From Paraburkholderia tropica (lineage in GTDB: Bacteria; Pseudomonadota; Gammaproteobacteria; Burkholderiales; Burkholderiaceae), in the NCBI RefSeq assembly GCF_914484835.1, contig NZ_CAJZAR010000031.1:1-64000 (forward strand): a stretch of 64,000 nucleotides of DNA, given 5' to 3'. This document shows positions 18,854-27,633 of this stretch, in pieces. The notes beneath the pieces were generated by a model, which saw nothing but the letters and a program-made list of their open reading frames with translations, was not told the origin of the DNA and ran no database searches. Position numbers and translations under genes: made by a program. Every line of letters begins with the position of its first letter. The stretch's first letter is position 1.

Positions 18854-19039
18854 ATGAACAAGCTGGTAAAGTTTTTTGCGCAGTCGGAGGAGGGGGTGAC
18901 GGCGCTGGAATATGGGCTCATCGCCGGGCTCATTGCCGTCGTGATTGCCGCGAGCGCGACGAATCTGGGTACGCAGCTCAGCAGCGTATTCACCTACATC
19001 ACGAATCAGCTGAGCACTGCGGTGCCAGCCAAGACCTGA
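18854..19039 (+). CDS. flp: Flp-type pilin subunit
   Basis: 61-residue major pilin of the Tad pilus. It has a short basic leader, then the Flp processing site with G14 and the conserved Glu19-Tyr20 in GVTALEYGLIAGLIAVVI, a hydrophobic helix, and a small Ser/Thr-rich tail. Cleavage by the prepilin peptidase (next gene) after G14 is expected from the family. The ribosome binding site GAGAGGG lies before the ATG. First gene of the tad locus. Confidence 0.97.
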   Translation: MNKLVKFFAQSEEGVTALEYGLIAGLIAVVIAASATNLGTQLSSVFTYITNQLSTAVPAKT

Positions 19040-19052
19040 AATAGCGCGTCGT

Positions 19053-19139
19053 CGCGTGGCGGCCTCGTGTCGCCGCGCCCGGTTATTCAGTTAAACGTAG
19101 CAATGGATTGTCACGCGCTGGCTTGCCAGCCCGCGTGAC
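19053..19139 (+). other. Hairpins between flp and cpaA
   Basis: A strong stem-loop at 19110-19139 pairs GTCACGCG-CTGGC with GCCAG-CC-CGCGTGAC around a two-base TT loop. A weaker one precedes it (GGCG...CGCC at about 19056-19077). Neither has a T-run. Such structures after pilin genes commonly protect the pilin mRNA and lower downstream expression; here that is inferred. Confidence 0.55.
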
Positions 19140-19160
19140 GTCTGTGCACGCCGATTCGCG

Positions 19161-19661
19161 ATGAATGCATCCATCATTCCCAGCTGCGTATTCGCTGCGT
19201 GGGCGCTCGCGGTCGCGATTTGCGATCTGCGTTCGCGCCGCGTGCCGAATGCGCTCGTGATTGCCGGCCTCGTTGCCGCGCTGGTAGCCGCGTGCTGGCA
19301 CGCGGGACCGGCGCATCTCGGCATTGGGCGCGCGTCGATCGCGGCGGCCATCGGGCTCGCCGCGCTCATGCCGTTCTTCGTGCTCGGCATGATGGGCGGC
19401 GCCGACGTCAAGGTGTTCGCCGCGCTCGGCGCATGGTGCGGGCTGCAGCCCTTGCTCTGGGTGTGGGTGGCCGCGAGCCTCGCCGCGCTCGTGCATGCGC
19501 TTGCGGTCATCGCGATGCGCGCGCGCTCGCATGCGTCGGCGTCGCGGCGCGTGCAGATCGTGAGCGTCGGCGCGCGGCGCGGCACGCCCTACGCGACGTG
19601 TCTGACCTTGCCTGCGCTCGCGTGGCTTGCGTTGCAGTGGATGCCGGGAGCGATGCAATGA
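19161..19661 (+). CDS. cpaA: Prepilin peptidase, A24 family (CpaA/TadV)
   Basis: 166-residue integral-membrane aspartic protease that processes Flp pilin and TadE/TadG pseudopilins. The catalytic aspartates are Asp22 in CDLRSRRVPN and Asp82 in GGADVK, the two signatures of the family. Several hydrophobic helices are evident; the methylase domain of PilD-type enzymes is missing, as in other TadV proteins. No good ribosome binding site precedes the ATG. The stop overlaps the next start (ATGA at 19658). Confidence 0.95.
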   Translation: MNASIIPSCVFAAWALAVAICDLRSRRVPNALVIAGLVAALVAACWHAGPAHLGIGRASIAAAIGLAALMPFFVLGMMGGADVKVFAALGAWCGLQPLLWVWVAASLAALVHALAVIAMRARSHASASRRVQIVSVGARRGTPYATCLTLPALAWLALQWMPGAMQ

Positions 19662-20188
19662 GTGCGTGCGCAGCGAATCATGCAGCGTCGATGGCGCCCG
19701 GCGCGAAGCGTACGGCGCGTTCGAAGGGATGGATGCGATCGAAACGCCAGCGCGGCGCCGCCGCCGTCGAATTCGCCATCGCGTTTCCGCTGTTCTTTCT
19801 CGTGCTCTACGCGATCGTCACGTACAGCCTGATCTTTCTCGTGCAGCACAGCCTGACCGCAGCGTCGGCGGACGGCGCGCGCGCCGCACTCGTCTTCGTC
19901 AATGCGCAGGACACCGCTTCGGCGCTCAACGGCCGCGCGCAGGCCGCCTGCACGCGCGCGCTGCAAGGCGTGACGTGGCTCGCCACCGCGCCGACCTGCA
20001 CGACCGTCGTGAGCGCCCAGCCCAGCGGCTGCACGAACAACACGGCGATGGACTGCATTCAGGTCACGCTCAGCTACCCGTGGAGCAAGAGCCCGCTCGT
20101 GCCTGCGCTGCCGATGTTCAGCGCGTTGCAGCCGACCACGCTCGCGGGCCGTGCGACGGTGCAGATCGATCCGGTGAATCTGCAATGA
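19658..20188 (+). CDS. tadE: TadE-family pseudopilin
   Basis: 176-residue TadE-like protein. After a basic N-terminal tail of about 30 residues comes the TadE motif RQRGAAAVEFAIAFPLFFLV with the conserved Glu, then a membrane helix. The exported domain contains four cysteines (CTRAL, CTTVV, SGCTNN, MDCIQ) that could form two disulfides. The start overlaps the cpaA stop by four bases (ATGA), so the two are translationally coupled. Confidence 0.9.
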   Translation: MSACAANHAASMAPGAKRTARSKGWMRSKRQRGAAAVEFAIAFPLFFLVLYAIVTYSLIFLVQHSLTAASADGARAALVFVNAQDTASALNGRAQAACTRALQGVTWLATAPTCTTVVSAQPSGCTNNTAMDCIQVTLSYPWSKSPLVPALPMFSALQPTTLAGRATVQIDPVNLQ

Positions 20189-20228
20189 GCCATCCGCAAC
20201 CGACCCATCGCATTCAAGGCAGCCGCTC

Positions 20229-21194
20229 ATGGCCAATCTGACCAAAATCGCTGCAGGCTTGCTGATCGCCGCCGCGCTCCTGCTCGGCCTGTTCGCGTTC
20301 ATGCTGGCGCGCCGTGCGCCGCCTGCACCGGTCGCGCCGACGCAACCGGCCGCCTCGGTGACGCAACCGCTGACGCCCGTCGTCGTGGCTGCGCGCACGC
20401 TGCCCGCAGGCCAGCTGATTCCTGCCGACGCGCTGCGCGTGCAGCCGCTGCGCACGCAGCCCGCGGGGTCGGCGAGCGACGTGCAGGTGATCGCGGGCCG
20501 CGTGCCGCTCGCCGACATCGCCGCCGATACGCCGGTGCTCGAGACGCAACTGTCGTCGAGCCTGGCGTCGTCGCTGGCGGCGGGCGAGCGCGCGGTCGCG
20601 CTGCGCGTCGACGAGAACAACGCCGTGGGCAATCAGCTGCACGCGGGCAATTACGTCGATGTGTTCTTCACGCTGCGCCGCGACGGCGCGTCGGGCGGCA
20701 CGGGTAGCGCCGAAATCGATCGCACCCAGGCGCGCCTGCTGATCTCGAAGGCGCGCGTGCTGGTATTTGGGAATCCTGCCGATTCGGCGAATGGCGGCGC
20801 GGGCGGTACGCAACGCACGAACGGCTTCGGCACGCAGAACGCCACGCCGCGCACGGCGGTGCTCGCCGTGCCGCTGACCGAGGTGAACGAACTCGCGCTC
20901 GCGCAAAGCCAGGGCCAGTTGATTCTCGCGCTGCGCAATCCCACGGACAACGACGCGCTCGATCCGAACGCATTCGGTCCGCAGCCGGGCGTTCTGCGGG
21001 TGGTCGCGCACGGCACGCCGGACAATTCGACGCGCGCGGCCGCAGGCGTCGCGCTCGATCAGCTTGCGGGCGCGCAGGCGTCGCGTCAGGCCGCGCCGGT
21101 CGCGCATCGCGCGGGTGCCGGCGGCAGCGCGCGCGCGTCAGGCGGCGGGCTGGAAGTGATACGGGGCGGGCGGGCCGAAACGGTCGCCTGGTAG
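20229..21194 (+). CDS. cpaB: Flp pilus assembly protein CpaB/RcpC
   Basis: 321-residue protein with an N-terminal membrane anchor (ANLTKIAAGLLIAAALLLG), a Pro-rich spacer, and the SAF-like domain (VVVAARTLPAGQLIPADAL) followed by VALRVDENNAVGNQLHAGNYVDVFF, typical of CpaB/RcpC. The family acts in the periplasm with the secretin. The C-terminal 70 residues are Ala/Gly-rich and variable. It lies 40 bases after tadE. Confidence 0.92.
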   Translation: MANLTKIAAGLLIAAALLLGLFAFMLARRAPPAPVAPTQPAASVTQPLTPVVVAARTLPAGQLIPADALRVQPLRTQPAGSASDVQVIAGRVPLADIAADTPVLETQLSSSLASSLAAGERAVALRVDENNAVGNQLHAGNYVDVFFTLRRDGASGGTGSAEIDRTQARLLISKARVLVFGNPADSANGGAGGTQRTNGFGTQNATPRTAVLAVPLTEVNELALAQSQGQLILALRNPTDNDALDPNAFGPQPGVLRVVAHGTPDNSTRAAAGVALDQLAGAQASRQAAPVAHRAGAGGSARASGGGLEVIRGGRAETVAW

Positions 21195-21230
21195 AGGGGG
21201 GAGTGCGGGTAGCGCGCCGCGCAAGCGTGC

Positions 21231-21280
21231 GTATTCGAGCTTTTTCAAGCGCATTCAAGCGTATTCAAGCGTATTCAATA
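21231..21280 (+). repeat. Five tandem 10-bp units before cpaC
   Basis: Consecutive decamers GTATTCGAGC, TTTTTCAAGC, GCATTCAAGC, GTATTCAAGC and GTATTCAATA, in the 100-base cpaB-cpaC gap and ending 14 bases before the cpaC start. The 10-bp period places the units on one face of the helix. Confidence 0.8.
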
Positions 21281-21294
21281 GCAACGACAACACG

Positions 21295-22674
21295 ATGACG
21301 ATGAAGAGGACCCTTGCCGTGGCGCTGGCCGCATCCGTTTGCGCGGGCGGTTTCGCGCTCGCGATGTTGCCCGCGCGCGCGGCGCCGCCACTGCGCGCCA
21401 GTTCCGCCGACGCGCTGCCCGGCAGCGTCGACATCACCGTGGGCGAGCAGCGCACGCTGCCCGTTACGGGCTCGCTCACGCGCGTCGCCGTGGGCGATCC
21501 GTCGGTGGCCGACGTGCTGGTGGTGCGCGGCGACCGGCGCGGCGGCCTGCTGCTGGTCGGCAAGGGCGCGGGCACGACCAGTGTGATGCTGTGGGAAGGC
21601 GGCGTGCAGCGCAGCTTCACCGTGAACGTGACGACGCGCGCCGCGCGCGCGTTGCTCGGCGACGGCACGCCGGACGTGAAGGTGCTCGGCGGCACCGCGA
21701 TCATTAGCGGCAGCGCGGCGACGATGGAGCAGCATCAGCGCGCCGTCGCGGCGGCGCAGGGCTCGCTCGGCAAAGGCGCGAAGGACGCCGACGTGCTCGA
21801 CACATCGAGCATCGCGACGCGCTCGGTCGTGCAGGTCGACGTGCGCGTGATCGAATTCAGCCGCTCGGTGCTCAAGCAGATCGGCTTCAACTTCTTCCGC
21901 CAGAACAACGGTTTTTCGTTCGGATCGTTCGCGCCGACGTCGCTCACGTCCGCGTCGAACTCGAACGGCGGCACCGATATCCAGGCCTTGTCGCCGATCT
22001 CGTCGGCGTTCAATCTCGTGTTCGCCTCGGCCACGCACGGCCTGTTCGCCAACCTGAGCCTGATGGAGTCGAACAATCTCGCGCGCGTGCTCGCGGAACC
22101 GACGCTCGTCGCGCTCTCGGGACAAAGCGCGAGTTTCCTCGCGGGCGGCGAGATCCCGGTGCCGGTGCCGCAGGCGCTCGGCACCAGCTCGATCGAATAC
22201 AAGCCCTATGGCATCGGTCTTTCGCTCACGCCCACGGTGCTCTCGCCGCAGCGCATCGCGCTCAAGGTCGCGCCCGAGGCGAGCCAGCTCGACTTCGCCA
22301 ACGCGGTGACCATCAGCGGCGTGTCGGTGCCCGCGATCACGACGCGGCGCGCGGAAACCACCGTCGAACTCGGCGATGGCGAGAGCTTCGTGATCGGCGG
22401 CCTGATCGACCGCGAGACCGCTTCGAACGTGAACAAGGTGCCGCTGCTCGGCGATCTGCCCGTGATCGGCACCTTCTTCAAGCAGTTGAACTATCAGCAG
22501 AACGAACGGGAACTGGTGATCGTCGTGACGCCGCATCTGGTGTCGCCGCTCGCGAAGGACGCGAAGCTGCCCACCGCGCCCGGCGAACTGTCCGAGCAAC
22601 GCAACGGCCACGTCTGGGGCGCGCTGCTCGGCGGCGCGGCCTCGCGCGATCCCGCACCGGGTTTTTCGCCATGA
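21295..22674 (+). CDS. cpaC: Tad secretin CpaC/RcpA
   Basis: Outer-membrane secretin of the Tad machine, 459 residues. Signal peptide (about residues 1-30, ending LPARA), BON/secretin N-terminal domain (VGDPSVADVLVVRGDRRGG, LLVGKGAGTTSVMLWEGG), then the type II/III secretin core with LAEPTLVALSGQSASFLAGG and VPLLGDLPVIGTFFKQ, ending ERELVIVVTPHLVSPL. Two start codons, 21295 and 21301, are possible; neither has a clear ribosome binding site. Confidence 0.95.
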   Translation: MTMKRTLAVALAASVCAGGFALAMLPARAAPPLRASSADALPGSVDITVGEQRTLPVTGSLTRVAVGDPSVADVLVVRGDRRGGLLLVGKGAGTTSVMLWEGGVQRSFTVNVTTRAARALLGDGTPDVKVLGGTAIISGSAATMEQHQRAVAAAQGSLGKGAKDADVLDTSSIATRSVVQVDVRVIEFSRSVLKQIGFNFFRQNNGFSFGSFAPTSLTSASNSNGGTDIQALSPISSAFNLVFASATHGLFANLSLMESNNLARVLAEPTLVALSGQSASFLAGGEIPVPVPQALGTSSIEYKPYGIGLSLTPTVLSPQRIALKVAPEASQLDFANAVTISGVSVPAITTRRAETTVELGDGESFVIGGLIDRETASNVNKVPLLGDLPVIGTFFKQLNYQQNERELVIVVTPHLVSPLAKDAKLPTAPGELSEQRNGHVWGALLGGAASRDPAPGFSP

Positions 22675-22746
22675 AGACCGCCGCCGGCAGGGCTACGCCG
22701 CGCCGCGCGCGGATTGCGCTGCGCGAGCAGCACAAGGAGAGGGCAC

Positions 22747-23985
22747 ATGAACGCGAGAACGTACTTGACGACTGAACGCACGGTCGTGGACTCGTTCGTG
22801 TTCGCATCGTCGGACGAGGCGCACGCGCGCTGGCTCGCGCGCGCGCTCGGCACGGGCGGCAAGGTCGATGCGGTCGCGCTCGATCCGGCCGCCGTCGGAC
22901 AGCGTGTCGGCCAGCAGATGCCGTCGCTGCTGATGGTCGATTTTTCGCAGGGCCGCGCAGCCTGGGCGAGCGCCGTGGTGGCCGCCGCGCACGTGTCGTT
23001 TCCCGGCCTGCCGGTGATCGCCGTGGGCACGCTCGCCGAACCCGAAAGCGCGCTCGCGGCCTTGCGCGCGGGCGTGCGCGATTTCGTCGACGTGGCGGGC
23101 AGCACCGAGGACGCGCTGAACATCGTGCGCCAGGTGCTCGAAAACCGCGTCGAAGCGCCGAGCCGTCATGGCCGCCTCACGGTGATGCTCGGCGCGCGAG
23201 CGGGCATGGGCGTGACCACGCTGGCCGCGAATCTCGGCGCGCTGCTCGCGCGCAAGGGCGCGGCGCTCAACCGCCATGCCGCGCTGCTCGATCTCGGCTT
23301 GCCCGCGGGCGACGGCGCGATGATGCTCAACGCGGGCAACGGTTTCAGTTTCGTCGATGCCGTGCGCAATCTGCGCCGCTTCGATCAGACCTTCGTGCAT
23401 ACCGCGCTCGCGCGCCACGAAAGCGGTCTCGCGCTGACGACATTGCCCGCCGATCTCGCCGCGCTGCGCGAGGTCTCGTATCAGTCGGCGGTGGCACTGC
23501 TCGCGCGTCTGCGCGCGTTCTTCGACCAGCAGCTCGTCGATCTCGGCGGCTTCACGAACGCGGAGTTCATCGCCCAGGTCGCGCAGTCGGCGGACGCGGT
23601 CTGGCTCGTGTGCGACCAGAGCGTGGCGTCGATCGTCGCGGCCGCGCGCCAGATCGACGCGTTGCGCGAGGGCGGCATGGAGACCGCCACGCTGCGTCTC
23701 GTCATCAATCAGTACGAGGCCGAGATCGACCTGGGCGGCGCGCAGATCGCCGAGCGCCTGGGTGTCGAGCTCGCCGCCGTGCTGCCCGCGCGCCGCGTGG
23801 CGCTGTGCCAGGCCGCCAATCGCGGCCAGTTGCTGGTCGACAGCGCGCCGCGCGATCCGTATGTGCGCGCGCTCGAAGGGCTCGCCGCGCAGATGGACGG
23901 CATCGAATCGCGCGCGCCGAAAAAACTCGACGCGCTGCGCCGGCCGCTGCGCAACTTCTTCCCTCAATCACCGAAGCGTTCGTAG
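22747..23985 (+). CDS. cpaE: Pilus localisation ATPase-like protein CpaE/TadZ
   Basis: 412-residue TadZ/CpaE protein, expected to place the Tad machine at the pole. The N-terminal ~125 residues are a receiver-like domain (VDSFVFASSDEAHARWLARAL ...) and the rest is a MinD/ParA-like domain. Its P-loop reads ARAGMGVTTLAANLG, without the signature lysine of KGGVGKT, so ATP binding is likely to be altered, as in other TadZ proteins. Start at 22747 is supported by AAGGAG seven to twelve bases upstream. Three bases separate it from cpaF. Confidence 0.92.
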   Translation: MNARTYLTTERTVVDSFVFASSDEAHARWLARALGTGGKVDAVALDPAAVGQRVGQQMPSLLMVDFSQGRAAWASAVVAAAHVSFPGLPVIAVGTLAEPESALAALRAGVRDFVDVAGSTEDALNIVRQVLENRVEAPSRHGRLTVMLGARAGMGVTTLAANLGALLARKGAALNRHAALLDLGLPAGDGAMMLNAGNGFSFVDAVRNLRRFDQTFVHTALARHESGLALTTLPADLAALREVSYQSAVALLARLRAFFDQQLVDLGGFTNAEFIAQVAQSADAVWLVCDQSVASIVAAARQIDALREGGMETATLRLVINQYEAEIDLGGAQIAERLGVELAAVLPARRVALCQAANRGQLLVDSAPRDPYVRALEGLAAQMDGIESRAPKKLDALRRPLRNFFPQSPKRS

Positions 23986-23988
23986 ATC

Positions 23989-25329
23989 ATGGCGGATAAC
24001 ATCGAATTTGCCGACGACGCGCCGCTGTTCGCGCACAGCCAGCAGTTCCAGGACATCAAGAACGCGGCGCACGAACACCTGCTCACGCGCATCGAGGAGC
24101 TGGGCGCGGAGTTCGGCCGCTGGTCGCGCCACGCGATCAACCAGTTCGTCGATCTCGAGATGGACAGCTTCGTGCGGCTGCGCCATATCCCGATCAACGA
24201 GAGCGAGGTGCGCGCGATTGCCGAGGCGCTCACGAAGGAGCTGGCGGGCTTCGGGCCGATCGAGGACCTGCTCGGCGATCCGGCCGTCGAAGACATCCTG
24301 ATCAACGGCTACAGCGACGTGTACGTGTCGCGGCACGGCATCCTCGCGAGGATTCCGGTGCGCTTCTCCGATAACGCGCATCTGCTGCGTATCGTGCGGC
24401 GCATTCTCGCGCCGATCGGGCGGCGTCTCGACGAATCGAATCCGATGGTCGATGCGCGCCTGCCCGACGGCGGCCGCATCAACGTGGTGATCGAACCGCT
24501 TTCGCTCGCGGGCCCGATCGTCTCGATCCGCAAGTTTCGCAAGGACCCGCTGCGTCCCGACGATCTGCTCGGCAACGGCACCTTCGGCACCGAGATCGGC
24601 GCGCTGTTCGAGGCGGCGGTGCAGGCGCGCTGCAATATTCTCGTGTCGGGCGGCACGAGCTCGGGCAAGACCTCGCTGCTCAACGCGCTGGCGTTCTACA
24701 TTCCCGATGTCGAGCGCGTGGTGACGATCGAGGACACCGCCGAACTCTCGCTCAATCACCCGCACGTGGTGCGGCTCGAAAGCCGTCCGGGCGGCTTCGA
24801 CGGCGCGGGCGTGGTGACGATCCGCGACCTGTTGCGCAACACGCTGCGCATGCGGCCGGACCGCATCATCGTCGGCGAAGTGCGCGGCGGCGAAGTGCTC
24901 GAAATGCTTCAGGCGATGAACACGGGCCACGACGGCTCGATGGCGACGGTGCACGCGTCGAGCCCGCGCGAATGTCTGTATCGACTCGAAATGCTGGCCG
25001 GTTTCGCGGGGTTTCAGGGCACGGAAAACAGCTTGCGCCGCCAGATCGCCAACGCGGTCGACTTCATCGTGCAGATCGGGCGGCTCTCGAACGGGCGCCG
25101 TCGAATTCTTTCGGTTACCGAAGTAACGGGTCTCGCGGACAACATCATCGCGACGCAGGAACTCTATCGCTACGAACCGGTGACGACGCCCGACGGCGAG
25201 GAAATCGACCGCTGGGATTCGCTCGGCATTCATCCGCATTCGCCGAAGCTCGCGCGCTTCCGCCAGGCGGTGTCGGCGTCGGCGAATTTCGGTTTCGGCG
25301 GCGGGCAGGGCGGGGGCTTCAATGTCTAG
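23989..25329 (+). CDS. cpaF: Tad secretion ATPase CpaF/TadA
   Basis: 446-residue hexameric ATPase of the type II/IV secretion superfamily that powers Flp pilus assembly. An N-terminal domain contains the family region [20 protein letters not shown]. The P-loop is [16 protein letters not shown] near residue 220, followed by the Asp box [12 protein letters not shown], Walker B-like [11 protein letters not shown] and the His box [16 protein letters not shown]. Its last eight bases overlap tadB. Confidence 0.96.
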   Translation: MADNIEFADDAPLFAHSQQFQDIKNAAHEHLLTRIEELGAEFGRWSRHAINQFVDLEMDSFVRLRHIPINESEVRAIAEALTKELAGFGPIEDLLGDPAVEDILINGYSDVYVSRHGILARIPVRFSDNAHLLRIVRRILAPIGRRLDESNPMVDARLPDGGRINVVIEPLSLAGPIVSIRKFRKDPLRPDDLLGNGTFGTEIGALFEAAVQARCNILVSGGTSSGKTSLLNALAFYIPDVERVVTIEDTAELSLNHPHVVRLESRPGGFDGAGVVTIRDLLRNTLRMRPDRIIVGEVRGGEVLEMLQAMNTGHDGSMATVHASSPRECLYRLEMLAGFAGFQGTENSLRRQIANAVDFIVQIGRLSNGRRRILSVTEVTGLADNIIATQELYRYEPVTTPDGEEIDRWDSLGIHPHSPKLARFRQAVSASANFGFGGGQGGGFNV

Positions 25330-26425
25330 CGTCGTGGCGCTCGCTGCGGCGCTTGCGCTGCTGTTCGCCGCCGCCGGGCTGATGCTCTGGCAGCGCGCGC
25401 AGCAACGCACGGCGCGCGAGCGCGTGACGCGTTTCGTCGACAGCCGCGTCGCGGCGGCGGGTTATGCGAGCGGCGCGGCGATGCCGGGCGGCGCGGGCGT
25501 GGCAGGTGCGGCAGGCGTAGCCGGTGCAACAGGCGCGGCGCGCGCGGCGGGTGTGGCGCCGATACGCGTGACGTCGGCGACGGGCGCGGCGAATGGCGCG
25601 AACGCAGGCAATGCGGCCGGCGCAGGGAATCCGGCGAACGCCGCGAATGCGGCCTCGCCGCTGCGCCGCTGGCAAACGCGCATCGGGCTCGCGTTCGAGC
25701 ATGTCATGAGCCGCGCCGGTATCGCCGACGCGCGCAAGCCCGCCTTGCTGGCCGGTTGTGCGGCGTTCGCGCTGGCGCTGTGGGCTTACGTGACGGCCGG
25801 CGTGCCCGCGATGCTCGGCGCGCTGATGGTCGTCGCGGCGGGCGCGGCCTTCGTGCTGTCGGTGCGCATCGAACGGCGCCGCCGCAGGCTCGTCGGCCAG
25901 TTGCCGTCGTTTCTCGATGGCATCGTGCGTCTCATCGTGCTCGGCAATAGCGTGCCCGCGGCGTTTCAGGCCGCGCTGGTCACGACCGAAGCGCCGCTGC
26001 GCGAATGTCTCGATCACGTCTCGCGGATGCTGCGCTCGGGCGTCGAGATCGACCGCGCGCTTTACCAGGTCGCGCAGGTTTATCGGGCGCGCGAACTCGA
26101 ATTCGTGGGCTCGGTGCTGCGGCTCTCGGTGCGTTACGGCGGCCGCGCCGACGTGATGCTCGAACGCATGTCCAATTTCATGCGCGATCTCGAACAGGCG
26201 CAGCGCGAGCTGATCGCGATGTCGGCGGAAACGCGGCTCTCTGCGTGGGTGCTGGGCCTTTTGCCGGTCGGCATCGCGGGCTTTCTCGTGCTGACGAATC
26301 CGCGCTATTTCGGCTCGCTCTGGAACGACGGTTCGGGGCGCACGCTGGTCTACGTCGCGCTCGGCTTGCAGGTGGTCGGCGGCTGGCTGCTATACCGGCT
26401 CACGCGGCTGAAGGGCGGCCTATGA
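25322..26425 (+). CDS. tadB: Tad inner-membrane platform protein TadB
   Basis: 367-residue GspF-domain platform protein. An N-terminal membrane helix is followed by an unusual low-complexity insert of about 65 residues rich in Gly, Ala and Asn (roughly residues 45-110, repeats of the type GVAGAAGVAGATGAA). Two further helices follow, then the GspF domain (LVGQLPSFLDGIVRLIVLGN ... ALVTTEAPLRECLDHV) and C-terminal helices. Overlaps cpaF by 8 bases and tadC by 4 (ATGA). Confidence 0.93.
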   Translation: MSSVVALAAALALLFAAAGLMLWQRAQQRTARERVTRFVDSRVAAAGYASGAAMPGGAGVAGAAGVAGATGAARAAGVAPIRVTSATGAANGANAGNAAGAGNPANAANAASPLRRWQTRIGLAFEHVMSRAGIADARKPALLAGCAAFALALWAYVTAGVPAMLGALMVVAAGAAFVLSVRIERRRRRLVGQLPSFLDGIVRLIVLGNSVPAAFQAALVTTEAPLRECLDHVSRMLRSGVEIDRALYQVAQVYRARELEFVGSVLRLSVRYGGRADVMLERMSNFMRDLEQAQRELIAMSAETRLSAWVLGLLPVGIAGFLVLTNPRYFGSLWNDGSGRTLVYVALGLQVVGGWLLYRLTRLKGGL

Positions 26426-27600
26426 ACGCGCAGACACTCGGCACGCTCGCGCTGCTGCTTGGCGCGCTCGGCTGCGCGCTGCTTGCCGCGCTCGTGTGTC
26501 AGCGTTGGCTGGCGTCGCGGCGCAGCGCGCGCACGCTCGCGCAGGCCATTGCGAACATGAGCGCGCAGACGGCCGCGACGGCGTCCGAGGCGCGCGGCGC
26601 GGCCTCGCTCAATGCGATGAATTCGATCAATTCGACGAACGCGGCGGGCACGATGGGCGCGATGGGCGGGGTCGGCGCGATGCGAGGCGCGGGTTCGGTA
26701 TCGGCGGCGCGGGCACCAGGCGGCGTACCAGGCGGCGCATCGATGAGCGGCGCGAGTGGAGCGAGCGCGGCAGGCTCGGCGAACGCGCCAGGTGCGGCAG
26801 GCGGCAACGCGCGCGCGCCGCGTCGCAAAGGACTGCCCGGCGTCGTCGATGCGCTGGCGAACGCGGGCGCGCGCTGGCTCGACACGCCGCTCGGCAAGCT
26901 GATGGTCGCCGACGAAGACCGCCGCCTGCTCGATCAATGCGGCTACGCCGATGCGCGCGCACGCGGGCTGTTCATCGCCGCGCGCTTCGCTTGCGCGTTC
27001 GTGCTCGCCGCAGTTGCGGGAGGCTATGCGGCGATGAGCGGCCGCAACGCCGCGATATTCGCCGTCGGCGGCCTGCTCGCGGGCTTCCTGGTGCCGAAAT
27101 TTCACCTGCGCCGCCGCGCGTCCGCGCGTCTCGAAGCCGTCGCCGACGAGTTGCCGATGTTCGTCGATCTGCTGCGTCTGCTGCAGGGCGTCGGGCTCTC
27201 GCTCGACCAGAGTCTGCAGGTGCTCGTCAACGAATTCCGTCCGGTGCTGCCGGTGCTCGCGAGCGAAATGGAAATCGCCCAGCGCCAGTTCGTCACCGGA
27301 CGCACGCGCGAACAGTCGCTGCAACGCATGGCGACGACGTACGACAACGAGGATCTGCGCTCCGTGATCCGCCTGCTCGTGCAGGTCGACAAGCACGGCG
27401 GCGCGGTGCAGGAACCGCTCAGGCAATTCGGCGACCGGCTGCGCGAAGTGCGCCGCGCGAGGCTGCGCGAGCGCATCGGCAAGCTCACGGTGCGCATGAC
27501 CGGCGTGATGGTCGTGACGCTGTTGCCCGCGCTGCTGATCGTGGCGGCGGGGCCGGGCATGATCGCCGTGATGCACTCGCTGTCGTCGATCCATCGCTAG
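26422..27600 (+). CDS. tadC: Tad inner-membrane platform protein TadC
   Basis: 392-residue second platform protein. An N-terminal helix is followed by an Ala/Gly/Met/Asn-rich low-complexity stretch (about residues 55-135). Then come two helices and the GspF domain with RLEAVADELPMFVDLLRLLQ and VQEPLRQFGDRLREVRRAR, and a C-terminal helix. The start is fixed by the ATGA overlap with tadB. The low-complexity insert echoes the one in TadB at the same position relative to the first helix. Confidence 0.93.
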   Translation: MNAQTLGTLALLLGALGCALLAALVCQRWLASRRSARTLAQAIANMSAQTAATASEARGAASLNAMNSINSTNAAGTMGAMGGVGAMRGAGSVSAARAPGGVPGGASMSGASGASAAGSANAPGAAGGNARAPRRKGLPGVVDALANAGARWLDTPLGKLMVADEDRRLLDQCGYADARARGLFIAARFACAFVLAAVAGGYAAMSGRNAAIFAVGGLLAGFLVPKFHLRRRASARLEAVADELPMFVDLLRLLQGVGLSLDQSLQVLVNEFRPVLPVLASEMEIAQRQFVTGRTREQSLQRMATTYDNEDLRSVIRLLVQVDKHGGAVQEPLRQFGDRLREVRRARLRERIGKLTVRMTGVMVVTLLPALLIVAAGPGMIAVMHSLSSIHR

Positions 27601-27633
27601 CGGGTGCGCCATGAAAAACCAGGCAGAACGAAC

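Noticed and set aside
25106..25135. GTTAC-CGAA-GTAAC inside cpaF, similar to the motif array before flp.
   Set aside because: It lies within well-conserved coding sequence (SVTEVTG) and is best explained by codon use.
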